From the NCBI GenBank assembly GCA_963678235.1, contig OY782766.1:682001-746000 (forward strand): a stretch of DNA of 64,000 nucleotides, in the 5' to 3' direction. Shown piece after piece: positions 43,063 through 52,702 of this stretch. The stretch is from JABMQB01 sp963678235 (GTDB lineage: Bacteria > Bacteroidota > Bacteroidia > Bacteroidales > Prolixibacteraceae). Position 1 is the stretch's first letter. Every line of letters starts with the position of its first letter. The position numbers were made by a program, and so were the translations under genes. The notes under the pieces are model-generated. The model was not told the DNA's origin, did no database searches, and saw only the letters and a list, made by a program, of their open reading frames with translations.

Positions 43063-44523
43063 TTATCTGCTTTCAGAAAACCTTTGATATAGTTTTTTGT
43101 ATAATTCGGTTTGTTCAGAAGGCGATATCACGGTTGGATTATAAGGTATATGATTTCTTACTTCTTCAGGAGATGAATATAATTCGGCTCCTGAAAACAC
43201 AAATAACGAAGCCCCTAAAACTGTGGTTTCTTTTTGATCAATTAATTGAATTGGAATACCACAAACATCCGCCCTAAGCTGGTTCCAAAGCCTGTTTTTA
43301 GAACCTCCGCCAACGCAAAGTATTTTTTCGGCTTTAAAATTTCCGGCTTCTTCCAGCGCTTCCAATCCTTCTTTTAAACGAAATGCCAAACTTTCGAGGA
43401 TTGCCCTGTAAATTTCGCCGCGCGATGTATTGATTGTCAACCCGGATATACTTCCACCAGTTGAATGTCCCGATTCTTTATAGAAATCAGGATTTACAAA
43501 TAACCCATGTTCCCCGGGATTTACCAATTCTGCTTCGCCAATTATGGTTTCGTACAGGTCGCTACCACTTAAGCCTGAGCAAAAGTTCTTGGTGAACCAT
43601 TCCAAAACACCTGAACCAATCCAGTTTTGCCCGATGTTATAAACTCCGGGTATTGGGTCCGATTCGAAAGTAAGGTTGGCAGTCAGTTCTTTCTCCGTGG
43701 TTTTAAAATTTTCAGTCCTGGCCATCAATATTTCCCAGGTCCCCGAACTTAGTACAGCCTGGTTAAGTGTTGCCCCCGATCCGAATATTGCGAATTGGGT
43801 ATCATGTCCGGCAAAAAATACCGGAGTGCCTTCTGGTATGCCGGTTTCTTTTTCTGCTGCGGCATGCAGTTCGCCCGCTTTTTCTCCGGGATTTGCTAAT
43901 TCGCCAAACAGGCTTCTTTCAATTCCTATTTTTGAAAGAATCTCAGTCGAGAAATCCCTATCTCCAAGTTCGAACATCATTGAGGTTCCTGCCATGGTTG
44001 TTTCATTTTGCATGGCACCAGTCATTTTATAGATGAACAGGGAGGGGATAAACAAAAATCGATGTGCCTTTTCGGGGATATCCGGGCGGTTTTCATGGAA
44101 CCAAATCATTTTGTTGATGGTATTAAACGCATAGGGGAAAATGCCGCTTGTTTTATAGACCTCCAAAAGTGGCATATATTTCCCAATATTATCAATGATC
44201 GCTTGTGTTCGTTCACATTGCCATGAAATAACCGGGTATAATTCTTTACCATCTTTATCCAGGAAAGTCCCGTCAACACCAAAGGTTGTTACTGAAACCC
44301 CTGCAATTCGGTTTGTATCAATATTTGAAGTTACGTGTTGTGATGCGTCAATCAATTTTTGCCACATTTTATCGATGTCCCAAATCCTTCCCCCTTTATA
44401 ATTTGGATCTTCATCAGTTTCATTGGGTGTTGTTTTTGAAGCCAGGATTTTTCCGGATGTATCCATGGCAATTACCCGGACATTTGTTGCGCCGCAATCA
44501 AATACAATGGCAATATCTTTCAT
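43063..44523 (-). CDS. fucK: L-fuculokinase, FGGY family
   Basis: The 486-residue protein has the two FGGY halves. The N-terminal half starts IAIVFDCGATNVRVIAMD and has VTTFGVDGTFLD and VISWQCERT. The C-terminal ATP-binding half has LSSGTWEILMA and ILCVGGGSKNRLWNQLRADV. The pattern fits L-fuculokinase, which makes L-fuculose 1-phosphate; a related rhamnulokinase is less likely because of fucP and fucI beside it. The promoter region is shared with the divergent AraC regulator. Confidence 0.87.
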   Translation of the reverse strand: MKDIAIVFDCGATNVRVIAMDTSGKILASKTTPNETDEDPNYKGGRIWDIDKMWQKLIDASQHVTSNIDTNRIAGVSVTTFGVDGTFLDKDGKELYPVISWQCERTQAIIDNIGKYMPLLEVYKTSGIFPYAFNTINKMIWFHENRPDIPEKAHRFLFIPSLFIYKMTGAMQNETTMAGTSMMFELGDRDFSTEILSKIGIERSLFGELANPGEKAGELHAAAEKETGIPEGTPVFFAGHDTQFAIFGSGATLNQAVLSSGTWEILMARTENFKTTEKELTANLTFESDPIPGVYNIGQNWIGSGVLEWFTKNFCSGLSGSDLYETIIGEAELVNPGEHGLFVNPDFYKESGHSTGGSISGLTINTSRGEIYRAILESLAFRLKEGLEALEEAGNFKAEKILCVGGGSKNRLWNQLRADVCGIPIQLIDQKETTVLGASLFVFSGAELYSSPEEVRNHIPYNPTVISPSEQTELYKKLYQRFSESR

Positions 44524-44735
44524 ACCAGATTGTTATCAGAACAAAACTAAAATGCCACTTTAAAAAAGGAAATACTGAACCTTCAAAAGGAAGCTTGATT
44601 TAGTATTGTTGTATTTAAATTAGTTTATCAGGTTTTAAAATAATTCTATTTGCAAAAAAACTTAATGTTCAAAAGCTTTGCAAATGAAGCGTAAAAGTCA
44701 GAAATATAATTCTTAAAGTAAATGTATAAATTTAG

Positions 44736-44743
44736 TAATTTTG
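44736..44743 (+). promoter_or_regulatory. -7-like element of the araC-type regulator gene
   Basis: TAATTTTG fits TAnnTTTG and lies 22 bp before the start codon at 44766. The -33 region is not clear. The 242-bp divergent region has no striking palindrome that I can see. Confidence 0.4.
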
Positions 44744-44765
44744 TATCTGTTTTAAATATCTGGAT

Positions 44766-45674
44766 ATGGACACAAAAATACGGGAACAACACAAAGGAGA
44801 CCCTTCAGATGTATCGCAATACTTCCCCGGCTTTAGCCTGAAGGTTCATTGTTGCCGTTTTTGGTGGTTAAAAAACTGGGAATTTGGAGAACTTTCCTTC
44901 CCTTTTTGGCGGATTTATCATAACCCGAAAAAAGGCGCATTTGTTAAATATGCAGGGCAAACTATCGAATTGATGCCCGATACTTTGTATATGATTGCAC
45001 CCAATACTTCCTATTCGTCGTGGTTGTTTAACAACGAGATTCCGGAAAGTGGTTTTGTGATGGTAGGTGAGCGAATTGAAAGCAAGTTGAGGGAAGAGGA
45101 ATTGCTTAAATTGAGTGATATCCTACATCTGTTTATTCATTTTAACATTGGAATGCCTTACGATAATGTTACCCCGGGAATTTATACGTTCAAGGTAACC
45201 AATCATATCCTCGAAAAGCTTCAAATTATTAAAGAGCAGTGGTATGCCGATTATACCCGCTTTAGTTTCTATTCTGAGTTGGCGGTGCATTCGCTAATTA
45301 ATGATTTGTTGGCTGCACTACCTAATTATTGCTGGAATGTAATTTCAAAAGACAGCAGAATATTAAGCCTTATAAAATATATTCAAAAAAACCTGGATGG
45401 AGACTTGACTAATCGTGTGCTTGCAGGACAAACTAGGTTGGCTACTAATGCTTTTACCAGGTTGTTCACTGAAGAAGTAGGAGTGTCACCACAACGGTAT
45501 GTTAAAAGGGTGAGGATTGATCGTGCCATGGTGTTATTGCACCATTCAAGTGCAAGTATTGATCAGATAGCCAGCCAGACAGGATTTGCCGATCGTTACC
45601 ACTTTTCAAGGATATTTAAACAGGTTACCGGAATATCGCCTGCACACTACCGCAAAGCATTTGAGTTAGAATAG
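44766..45674 (+). CDS. AraC-family regulator of the fucose genes
   Basis: The 302-residue protein has an N-terminal cupin-like sugar-binding part (about 20-190, LSFPFWRIYHNPKKGAF, MPDTLYMIAPNTSYSSW) and a C-terminal AraC DNA-binding domain (about 200-300). The latter has RVLAGQTRLATNAFTRLF as first HTH and SIDQIASQTGFADRYHFSRIF as second, closing with SPAHYRKAFE. It is divergent from fucK and lies between fucK-fucP and fucI, so it is probably the fucose-responsive activator. Confidence 0.85.
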   Translation: MDTKIREQHKGDPSDVSQYFPGFSLKVHCCRFWWLKNWEFGELSFPFWRIYHNPKKGAFVKYAGQTIELMPDTLYMIAPNTSYSSWLFNNEIPESGFVMVGERIESKLREEELLKLSDILHLFIHFNIGMPYDNVTPGIYTFKVTNHILEKLQIIKEQWYADYTRFSFYSELAVHSLINDLLAALPNYCWNVISKDSRILSLIKYIQKNLDGDLTNRVLAGQTRLATNAFTRLFTEEVGVSPQRYVKRVRIDRAMVLLHHSSASIDQIASQTGFADRYHFSRIFKQVTGISPAHYRKAFELE

Positions 45675-45830
45675 CTTGGGCGATAAAAAGTGATTTAATG
45701 AAGCTGTAGGATAATTCTTTTTAATATTATTGGTTATAAGAACAATCAAGGTTCACAGGAATCACCAAGAGGAATGAATATCAAACTATAAGAATTTAGG
45801 TGTTGAGAGTTTTATTAGCTTAAATAATAA

Positions 45831-45847
45831 TGCGGATAGAATCCGCA
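45831..45847. terminator. Hairpin 3' of the regulator and fucI genes
   Basis: TGCGGAT-AGA-ATCCGCA is a perfect 7-bp stem between the convergent regulator gene and fucI. No T run follows, so termination is uncertain. The remaining bases of 45675-45964 show nothing else definite. Confidence 0.4.
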
Positions 45848-45964
45848 TCACCCAAAGATTTAAAAAACTTACTTCCCTATTTTGTAAACAATCTTTTGGC
45901 TTGATTACCAACAGAAAAGTAAGTTTTAAAATATTTTAGGAAATCTAAAAATTCCCTGAATTAG

Positions 45965-47755
45965 TTATTTTTTAATTCCATAAAGCGGTCCGTATGTTTG
46001 GCATGCACGATAATCAGAACCTTCTTTATCGCTTCCGAAAGCCGACCATGCACTTGGACGGAACACATCGTCATCACTCACGTTATGCATATTAACCGGG
46101 ATTCGTAGCATGGAAGCCAGGGTAATTAAATCGGCACCAATATGGCCATAACTGATTGCGCCATGGTTTGCGCCCCAATTGGCCATTACGCTGTACACAT
46201 CTTTAAATGCCCCTTCTCCGGTGGTATTTGGTACAAACCAGGTTGTTGGCCATGTCGGATTGGTACGGACATCAAGTATTTTGTGCACATCTTCAGGCAA
46301 TTGAACGGTGTAACCCTCCGCAATTTGAAGCACAGGACCAATTCCTTTTACCAAATTCAGACGGCTCATGGTAACTGGCATTTCCCCTTCGGTTTTGAAA
46401 AGTGACGAGAAGCCACCTCCACGGAAATACTCACGAATGGCAGCAGGCCACTGCGTATTGTCCAGGCATTTTTGTGCTTCTTCCTCTGTAATTTCCCAAT
46501 AAGGCTTCATTGCCGGATTGCCGTCGGCATCTCTTTGCTGGGCAGTAGCATCCAGGGTTGTTGATCCGGAATTAATCAGGTGGATAATTCCATTGGCAGC
46601 TTTACCTGTTAGCTCTTTACCAGTTACACGTTTCACTGCATCGGGGCTCCAGTAAGTCCTTACGTCAGAGAATATTTGTGAGGTATTGGTTAATAGGTGA
46701 CCAAACAACATGGAAACACCGTTTAAGCTATCATTTTCGGTCGCAAAAACAAATGCCTGCCGGATACCATTCCAGTCGAACGATGAATTCAGGATTGCTT
46801 CCGTAAAGTCAGCATTCGGTTGGTAATCTGTCCACTGGCGCTGTCCCTGGAAACCTCCCAAAATCGCATTTCTTCCAAGTCCTTCTTCGCGGAAACCTTT
46901 TTCAATAACCTTTTGGTTTCCGATCATAAGGTCGCGGCAAATCAGGGTCATTTTAACAACTATTTCCCATTCTTTTTCTTTACGGGCACTGTCCACTTGT
47001 TTGTCTGGATTGTTCAGGTCATCACCTTCTTTGCAGTTTTCTTTTGTCCAGGCAAGGGCTTTTTGAAATTCATCCTCGTCATAAATGCCTTCATCCATTC
47101 TTCTTAAGATCTCAACGGAATCGACAAATTCAGCGCGTATGCCTAAATAATCCTGGAAGAAATTTCCATCAACCATTGAGCCTGCAATACCCATAGAACT
47201 GTATCCAATTGACAGGTATGATTTTCCGCTCATTTGAGCCACTGCCAGCGCAGCTTTTACAAAACGCAGTATTTTAGTTTGCACATCGGCAGGTATGTTT
47301 GTGTCTCCGGCATCCTGAACATCCCTTCCGTAGATTCCAAATGCTGGCAGTCCTTTTTGGGAATATCCTGCCAGGGCTGCTGCAAGATAAACTGCCCCGG
47401 GGCGTTCGGTACCATTAAATCCCCAAACAGCTTTAGGAAGAAGCGGATCGGTATCCATAACTTCGGTTCCGTAGCACCAACATGGGGTAACGGTTAATGA
47501 AACACCAACTCCTTCTTTTTTGAATTTTGCCGAGCACATAGCTGCTTCAGCAACACCACCAATACAAGTATCGGCAATAACACATTCTACTTTTTCGCCA
47601 CTGGGGAACCTTAAATTACTTTCGATAAAGTCGGCTGCAGCTTTTGCAAGATCCATAACCTGTGTTTCCAGCGATTCCCGGACACCTTGTTCACGCCCGT
47701 CAATTACCGGACGTATTCCTACCTTTGGCAGGTCACCAATTAAACGATTTGACAT
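45965..47755 (-). CDS. fucI: L-fucose isomerase
   Basis: The 596-residue protein has the normal FucI length and features. It starts LPKVGIRPVIDGREQGVRESLE, then has CVIADTCIGGVAEAA, VTPCWCYGTE and FGIYGRDVQDAGDTNIP. GFRQAFVFATENDSLNG-type and THAGHGAISYGHIGADL-type segments carry the Mn-binding acidic and histidine residues. It converts L-fucose to L-fuculose in the cytoplasm. The 140 bp upstream hold an inverted repeat ATGCAA / TTGCAT. Downstream of it on this strand comes the regulator's 3' end (convergent). Confidence 0.94.
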   Translation of the reverse strand: MSNRLIGDLPKVGIRPVIDGREQGVRESLETQVMDLAKAAADFIESNLRFPSGEKVECVIADTCIGGVAEAAMCSAKFKKEGVGVSLTVTPCWCYGTEVMDTDPLLPKAVWGFNGTERPGAVYLAAALAGYSQKGLPAFGIYGRDVQDAGDTNIPADVQTKILRFVKAALAVAQMSGKSYLSIGYSSMGIAGSMVDGNFFQDYLGIRAEFVDSVEILRRMDEGIYDEDEFQKALAWTKENCKEGDDLNNPDKQVDSARKEKEWEIVVKMTLICRDLMIGNQKVIEKGFREEGLGRNAILGGFQGQRQWTDYQPNADFTEAILNSSFDWNGIRQAFVFATENDSLNGVSMLFGHLLTNTSQIFSDVRTYWSPDAVKRVTGKELTGKAANGIIHLINSGSTTLDATAQQRDADGNPAMKPYWEITEEEAQKCLDNTQWPAAIREYFRGGGFSSLFKTEGEMPVTMSRLNLVKGIGPVLQIAEGYTVQLPEDVHKILDVRTNPTWPTTWFVPNTTGEGAFKDVYSVMANWGANHGAISYGHIGADLITLASMLRIPVNMHNVSDDDVFRPSAWSAFGSDKEGSDYRACQTYGPLYGIKK

Positions 47756-47790
47756 ATTTGAAAAGTTTTATTATTTACTTTGAGTTATAC

Positions 47791-47804
47791 ATGCAAAATT
47801 GCAT
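47791..47804. promoter_or_regulatory. Inverted repeat upstream of fucI
   Basis: ATGCAA-AA-TTGCAT lies 36 bp upstream of the fucI start. It could bind a dimeric regulator such as the AraC protein or a catabolite regulator. There is no second copy near fucK that I can see. Confidence 0.35.
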
Positions 47805-47894
47805 ATAAACAACTAAACGGTAAATGTTTATTTATAGTGTTTTTGTATCTATTATAAACATTCAGGATTACATAAGATTATTCTTACGGATACG

Positions 47895-50312
47895 CTAGTT
47901 AATTTGATTCATTCTATTATATGTAAATTTATCTTCCCGTGTTGCAGGGTTAAGCATAATTAATGGTTTCAAATTGTATGTGTTTGTTAGATCATCTGCC
48001 CTGCTTGGTGTTATTTGTTCGGCTTTCCAAACCAGGTCAAAATGAAAGCACATCTCTCCCGGACAATCATTAAGAAAGTTTACTTCCCACATATTGTTGT
48101 AAACCATTGCCAGTATTTTGTTCATATTCTCAGGAGGCGATGATTTTTTAGCTGCCAGTTGTGTTTCCGAAAATGAAATTAGCGGAGCTTCTTTCGACGA
48201 CCAAAGCCAACTTCCATTTTCATCTGCATAATTTACCCAACCGTCAATGGCGAAGAAATCGGTACATGTTCCCGGGATTTGGTCGTGGTATGGTTCGAAT
48301 TCAATGCCTCCGTTACTGATTAGAGGAAAAACTTCTGTTTTTGGAAGAGGAAATTCCACATAAAAAGCTTCTGGATTTGATGAGGATAGACGGTTAAATT
48401 TTATTTCTACCGAAACCCGCGGCTCAACTTTGCTTATTTCCAGTATTCTGGTAGCCTGTTGAAGCCTATGATGAGAAAATTCTTGTTCAAAAAGAATAGA
48501 AAAGGGTGTCTCCGTTTTTGTGGCTTTCCCTTTCACTTCAGCATATATTGTTTTTGTTGATTGATCTACTTTTTCGCTTCTTTTCAAGTCATCTTTTTCT
48601 TCCCATATTTCAGGTTCAATGCGCTTTCCAACGGTTGACTCCAGCGATAAAAATTTACCAATATCTCCCTGAAAGATTGGTTTTTCCATTCCTTTCCAAA
48701 AAACAGAAACAGGCCATCCTAGTTCGTCGGTAATTATTTTGGGTTCAGGAAGATTTATTTCAGCTACCAATGAATCCACTGACAATGAAAACTGCTGGTA
48801 AGAATTTGCTTCAAACTCATTTACAAAAAATTTAGCTTCGTTATCCGCAACGAAAAGTTTGTGCGATTTGCCTGTTTTTTTGTTCTTAACCGATTTATAA
48901 TCCACATTCCTAAAACTATGCTTGTCGAGGGTTACCCAGCCTGTGTAATCTACATTTCCAGCATTTACAATGTACAATCCTTCAGGTTGGTTTGAAAATT
49001 TTTCCCTCAGGCGTTGGGCGACTAACCATTTTGCCTTTTCATAAGGCCGGTAGGCATAAATGCTCTTCTCTGCTAAATGCCCCTGGTTAAAATATCCATA
49101 AGGATCGGTTGTGGCTTTGTTAGCGGCAAAAGTATGTTCGTAGTAACGGCACAGTTGACGGTCTAATTCTGCAACTTTGTTTTGAACTGCTTCCGTATTT
49201 CTTCCCCAAACTGGAGAAAACGCTGCCTGCAGATAATTGCCTGCGATTCTGGAAGCAGCCATATCGCGCGGAGCAGAAGCACCGCCAAAAGCCCACCAAT
49301 CGGTCCATTCACCTGAGTAAGTTGGAATTTGATCCCCAATTCTTTCTTCAATTCGTTTCATTGCTTCGGTAGCGGTTACCAAGCGGAGTTCAGGTTCCAA
49401 ACCAAGTTTGTTCCATTCTTTAATAAAATCGACAAGGGGAGGGAAGGGACCATCGTTATCAATCCGCCACTGATTGGTAATTGAAACAGTGATGAAATCA
49501 TAATCATAACCATCCTCCTGCATTTTTTTGATTTTTCCGTTCAGAATGTTGTTTGCCTTCCGAAGCGATTCTTCATCGGTCGATAAAATATCATTAATGC
49601 GCGGCGTACGAAACTCGGTATTGCTTGCGTTGGTTTGTTTAATGCGCCATTCACGCTCTGTAAGTAAATTGTAACCAAACCAGTAGGGCATCGATTGCCA
49701 AACAAGCGCCTTTCTTCCATCGGGCATTTCCCACCAAAAGCCCGATGGTTGCTGAAATGGAGCTCCACCCCAATAGGTGTTTATACCGTTCCAAATGTAC
49801 TTTACTCCTTTGTCGAGAAGTTTCATGGCAGAAGCCCTGGAGAAACCATTAACATCGTGCTGAATGCCAACCTGGGGGCTAAATACATTCCACTCTTTTT
49901 CCGGGATCCAGTTTAGGGCTAAGTCCCACTGACGGGCACTTAAAAATGGATGTACGTTGTAGGGTAGGGCAGCAATGTCGATTTGCCCGTTTTCAATAGC
50001 TTGCAATAATTCCTTTTTCCGTTCCGGCGAAGCTATTTTCCACCACTCCCAAACCGGATCCAATGCTTCGGCTGTCCATTTAAATCTTTCAGCTTCGGGC
50101 AATTCCGATGTTGCGCTTGCAGCATCAATGGCAATATCCAAAAAGCGTTGCTGCAATTCTTCCACAATGATAGGGTGGTCGGTATAGCCATAATCAGTGT
50201 GGGTACAGTGGATAATGTCAATGTATTTTATTTCTGGAGTTTCTTTTGGGTTTCCTTGTGTTGCAAGTACACAAACCAGAAAAAAACATATAAAAAATAG
50301 TGTGCATTTCAT
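47895..50312 (-). CDS. DUF5054/GH38-like glycosidase, exported
   Basis: The 805-residue protein has a cleavable signal peptide (LFFICFFLVCVLATQG). Next comes a domain resembling the GH38-type alpha-mannosidase fold, DIIHCTHTDYGYTDHPIIV, with the metal-binding His-x-Asp near the start and VGIQHDVNGFSRASAMKLL, as in DUF5054 proteins. The catalytic part runs to about 400. The C-terminal half is beta-rich. The enzyme is expected in the periplasm and may hydrolyse a mannose- or fucose-type alpha link; the specificity is unknown. It sits 139 bp right of fucI with a small lipoprotein gene behind it. Confidence 0.78.
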   Translation of the reverse strand: MKCTLFFICFFLVCVLATQGNPKETPEIKYIDIIHCTHTDYGYTDHPIIVEELQQRFLDIAIDAASATSELPEAERFKWTAEALDPVWEWWKIASPERKKELLQAIENGQIDIAALPYNVHPFLSARQWDLALNWIPEKEWNVFSPQVGIQHDVNGFSRASAMKLLDKGVKYIWNGINTYWGGAPFQQPSGFWWEMPDGRKALVWQSMPYWFGYNLLTEREWRIKQTNASNTEFRTPRINDILSTDEESLRKANNILNGKIKKMQEDGYDYDFITVSITNQWRIDNDGPFPPLVDFIKEWNKLGLEPELRLVTATEAMKRIEERIGDQIPTYSGEWTDWWAFGGASAPRDMAASRIAGNYLQAAFSPVWGRNTEAVQNKVAELDRQLCRYYEHTFAANKATTDPYGYFNQGHLAEKSIYAYRPYEKAKWLVAQRLREKFSNQPEGLYIVNAGNVDYTGWVTLDKHSFRNVDYKSVKNKKTGKSHKLFVADNEAKFFVNEFEANSYQQFSLSVDSLVAEINLPEPKIITDELGWPVSVFWKGMEKPIFQGDIGKFLSLESTVGKRIEPEIWEEKDDLKRSEKVDQSTKTIYAEVKGKATKTETPFSILFEQEFSHHRLQQATRILEISKVEPRVSVEIKFNRLSSSNPEAFYVEFPLPKTEVFPLISNGGIEFEPYHDQIPGTCTDFFAIDGWVNYADENGSWLWSSKEAPLISFSETQLAAKKSSPPENMNKILAMVYNNMWEVNFLNDCPGEMCFHFDLVWKAEQITPSRADDLTNTYNLKPLIMLNPATREDKFTYNRMNQIN

Positions 50313-50336
50313 GATGTATTTTGTTTAAAGTGTTTA

Positions 50337-50801
50337 TTAGTCAAAAAACTTACTTTTTATATACACCCTACGAACTCCATTTTTTGGTTTTAAAGCAAGC
50401 ACTGAAAAATCGTTTTTATAGAATTCTTTTGAAAGTTTCGATGCATTTATTTTTAAACTATCTCCTGAAGCAAATGACCCAAAGTATTTAAAATCCCCTT
50501 TTTTAATCTCGTTTTGATACTTCCATGGTAATTTTTTATATAATGGTTCACTACCAATAGTTTTTCCTTTTGGTTTGTATTCCAATTCGAGGATAAACTG
50601 GCTATGACTCTCCCAATAATTATCCACCCAACTTTTAATCCAATTTGAATTATGAGCGACCAAATTATCTCCAGTCAAATGATTTTCACCTTTGTTATAT
50701 GTAAAGCAACAACTTGAAAATGAAAACATCATTAGCAATAAGAATGAAATGAATAAAAATGCTTTAAAAGGATGTTTTATTTTCGGTTTTAGATTCTTCA
50801 T
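50337..50801 (-). CDS. Small predicted lipoprotein, unknown function
   Basis: The 154-residue protein has a long hydrophobic start (AFLFISFLLLMMFSFSSCC) with cysteines suited to a lipobox at about 31-32. The remainder is basic and shows no family I know; KFFD ends it. It lies 24 bp before the DUF5054 gene and 64 bp after the TlpA-like gene, so it is probably in that transcript. Periplasmic location is inferred. Confidence 0.55.
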   Translation of the reverse strand: MKNLKPKIKHPFKAFLFISFLLLMMFSFSSCCFTYNKGENHLTGDNLVAHNSNWIKSWVDNYWESHSQFILELEYKPKGKTIGSEPLYKKLPWKYQNEIKKGDFKYFGSFASGDSLKINASKLSKEFYKNDFSVLALKPKNGVRRVYIKSKFFD

Positions 50802-50865
50802 TTCGGTTTTAATTTAAGTTATTTGAATTCTATAGTTCCGATTTTAAGCAGTATTTCTCAGAATA

Positions 50866-52629
50866 CTACTTACTGGTTTCTTCTTCAAACAATTCTTTCA
50901 ATTTATTCTCCAGAAAATGAACCCTCAAGTTCCTGGCTATGATTATCCCATTTTCATCGATCAAAATATTATCAGGAATACCATTTACTCCATAAATTAA
51001 TTTAGCTTCATTTTCAGCACCCTTTAAGTCACTTACATTTTCCCACGGCAAATTGTTCTTTTCTATTGCATTTAACCAACTTTCTCTATCCTTATCAAGC
51101 GATATTCCAATAATATTAAAACCAAGATCTTTATACTTTTGATATTGTTTTAGAAGATTTGGGATTTCACTAACACAGGGACCGCACCATGAAGCCCAAA
51201 ATTCAACCAGAATATATTTCCCTTTAATGTCGGATAGTTTAATTTTTTCACCATGTATGTTCTCTTGTTCAAAATCAACGTAATGATCTCCGACTTGAAG
51301 GTTTTTATTTAATTCAATGTATCGTGCAATGAGTTTTCCACTTTCTGAGTTTTGTGATTCTTCATTCATTAACTGGAATAATTCATTGGTTATTTCTTTT
51401 CCCCAAGTAGTTTTATATACCAATAACTTTTTTACGCTTTTCGGAGAATCAGGAAACTGACTAATATATTCTTGATCTATTTTGTGTAGCTTATCTTGTG
51501 CATCGTCTCGTGCTTTAAAAATAGCTTCTATATTGTTATTAGTATATTTACCTGTGATTATAATAGTATTTAAGCTATCCAAAACCTTATTCATAGAATC
51601 TAATCTATTTTTCAATATTTCCTCTAGGTTCTCATTAGCAACTTTTTTGTTTTTATTAAATACCGGTTTAACGGTCTTTAAAGTATCTTTTTTATTTTTT
51701 TCTTGGTCATTAATAATCTTTATAGGAGTTTGGATGAATTCATTTATCGTTTCTAAGCTTGTCAGGATTTTTTTATTAAAAAGGAAAGGCCCTCTACAGG
51801 CTTTATATTCTCCTTTTGTATTCACCAATATATGATAAGGGATACCAGTGAACTGAAAGTTAGACATTGTTTTTATTTCATTTTTAGTTATTACTTGAAT
51901 TCCGGAAGATTTGTTTTCTGACAAATAGTTTTTCCATTGTTCAATATTTCTATCAATTGAGATATCAATAAATACTAAACTGTCATTTTCTTCAAATTCT
52001 TCTTTCAATTTTTCCAACAACGGTTTTTCAGAAAGGCATGGACCACAACGGGTTGACCAAAAAGTGATATACAAATTCTTACCTTTAAAACTATTCAGCT
52101 TTACTTTATTGCCGCTAACATCGTAAAACGTTTCATTCGCAATCTTTTTTGGAGATCTATTATTGAAATCCCATAAACGGGTTACATTATAGAGATTACC
52201 ATCGGTATCTGAGGCTGTATTCTCATGTTCGATAATTAAAGGTTGAGAGAATAGGTAATAACCAAAAATTAAAATCATAACAACAGATAATGCTAACCGA
52301 ATCTTTCCATTTATTTCTTTTCGGGTTATCGCGAAGCTTATTATTGAGAATATTAAGATTAATAATACTATGTGGACGAAGGAAATCGGAAATATAAAAA
52401 ATGGGATTAAAGCAAGAAAAAGGAAAATTGTATAAATTAGTTTTGTCTTCTTGTTTATTAATCCTGCCAGATAAAATCCAATTGAACATCCTAATAGCGG
52501 GATCCATGTTTTCACAAATACATTTCTAACAACAATTAAATCGGCAAATAAATATATTATCCCAACAATTATGGCAACTATTGTTACTATGCCCAGCAAA
52601 ATTCGTAATACAGTTTTGAGAGTTTTCAT
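50866..52629 (-). CDS. TlpA-like protein with two thioredoxin domains
   Basis: The 587-residue protein begins with about five membrane helices (residues 8-130). Two thioredoxin domains follow, each with CGPC: C195/C198 in TFWSTRCGPCLSEKP and C482/C485 in WASWCGPCVSEIP. A lysine- and asparagine-rich linker (about 300-440) holds helices resembling the DUF4369-like spacer of TlpA proteins. Both domains face the periplasm and could reduce or oxidise disulphides in secreted enzymes. Two active sites in one chain are less usual than one. It lies 64 bp upstream of the small lipoprotein gene. Confidence 0.85.
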   Translation of the reverse strand: MKTLKTVLRILLGIVTIVAIIVGIIYLFADLIVVRNVFVKTWIPLLGCSIGFYLAGLINKKTKLIYTIFLFLALIPFFIFPISFVHIVLLILIFSIISFAITRKEINGKIRLALSVVMILIFGYYLFSQPLIIEHENTASDTDGNLYNVTRLWDFNNRSPKKIANETFYDVSGNKVKLNSFKGKNLYITFWSTRCGPCLSEKPLLEKLKEEFEENDSLVFIDISIDRNIEQWKNYLSENKSSGIQVITKNEIKTMSNFQFTGIPYHILVNTKGEYKACRGPFLFNKKILTSLETINEFIQTPIKIINDQEKNKKDTLKTVKPVFNKNKKVANENLEEILKNRLDSMNKVLDSLNTIIITGKYTNNNIEAIFKARDDAQDKLHKIDQEYISQFPDSPKSVKKLLVYKTTWGKEITNELFQLMNEESQNSESGKLIARYIELNKNLQVGDHYVDFEQENIHGEKIKLSDIKGKYILVEFWASWCGPCVSEIPNLLKQYQKYKDLGFNIIGISLDKDRESWLNAIEKNNLPWENVSDLKGAENEAKLIYGVNGIPDNILIDENGIIIARNLRVHFLENKLKELFEEETSK

Positions 52630-52702
52630 GATAGTAGTTTAATTTACTTGATTAACATTAAGGTTTATTATTTTTTGTTCATTTTTAGTATTAAAGATTT
52701 TG

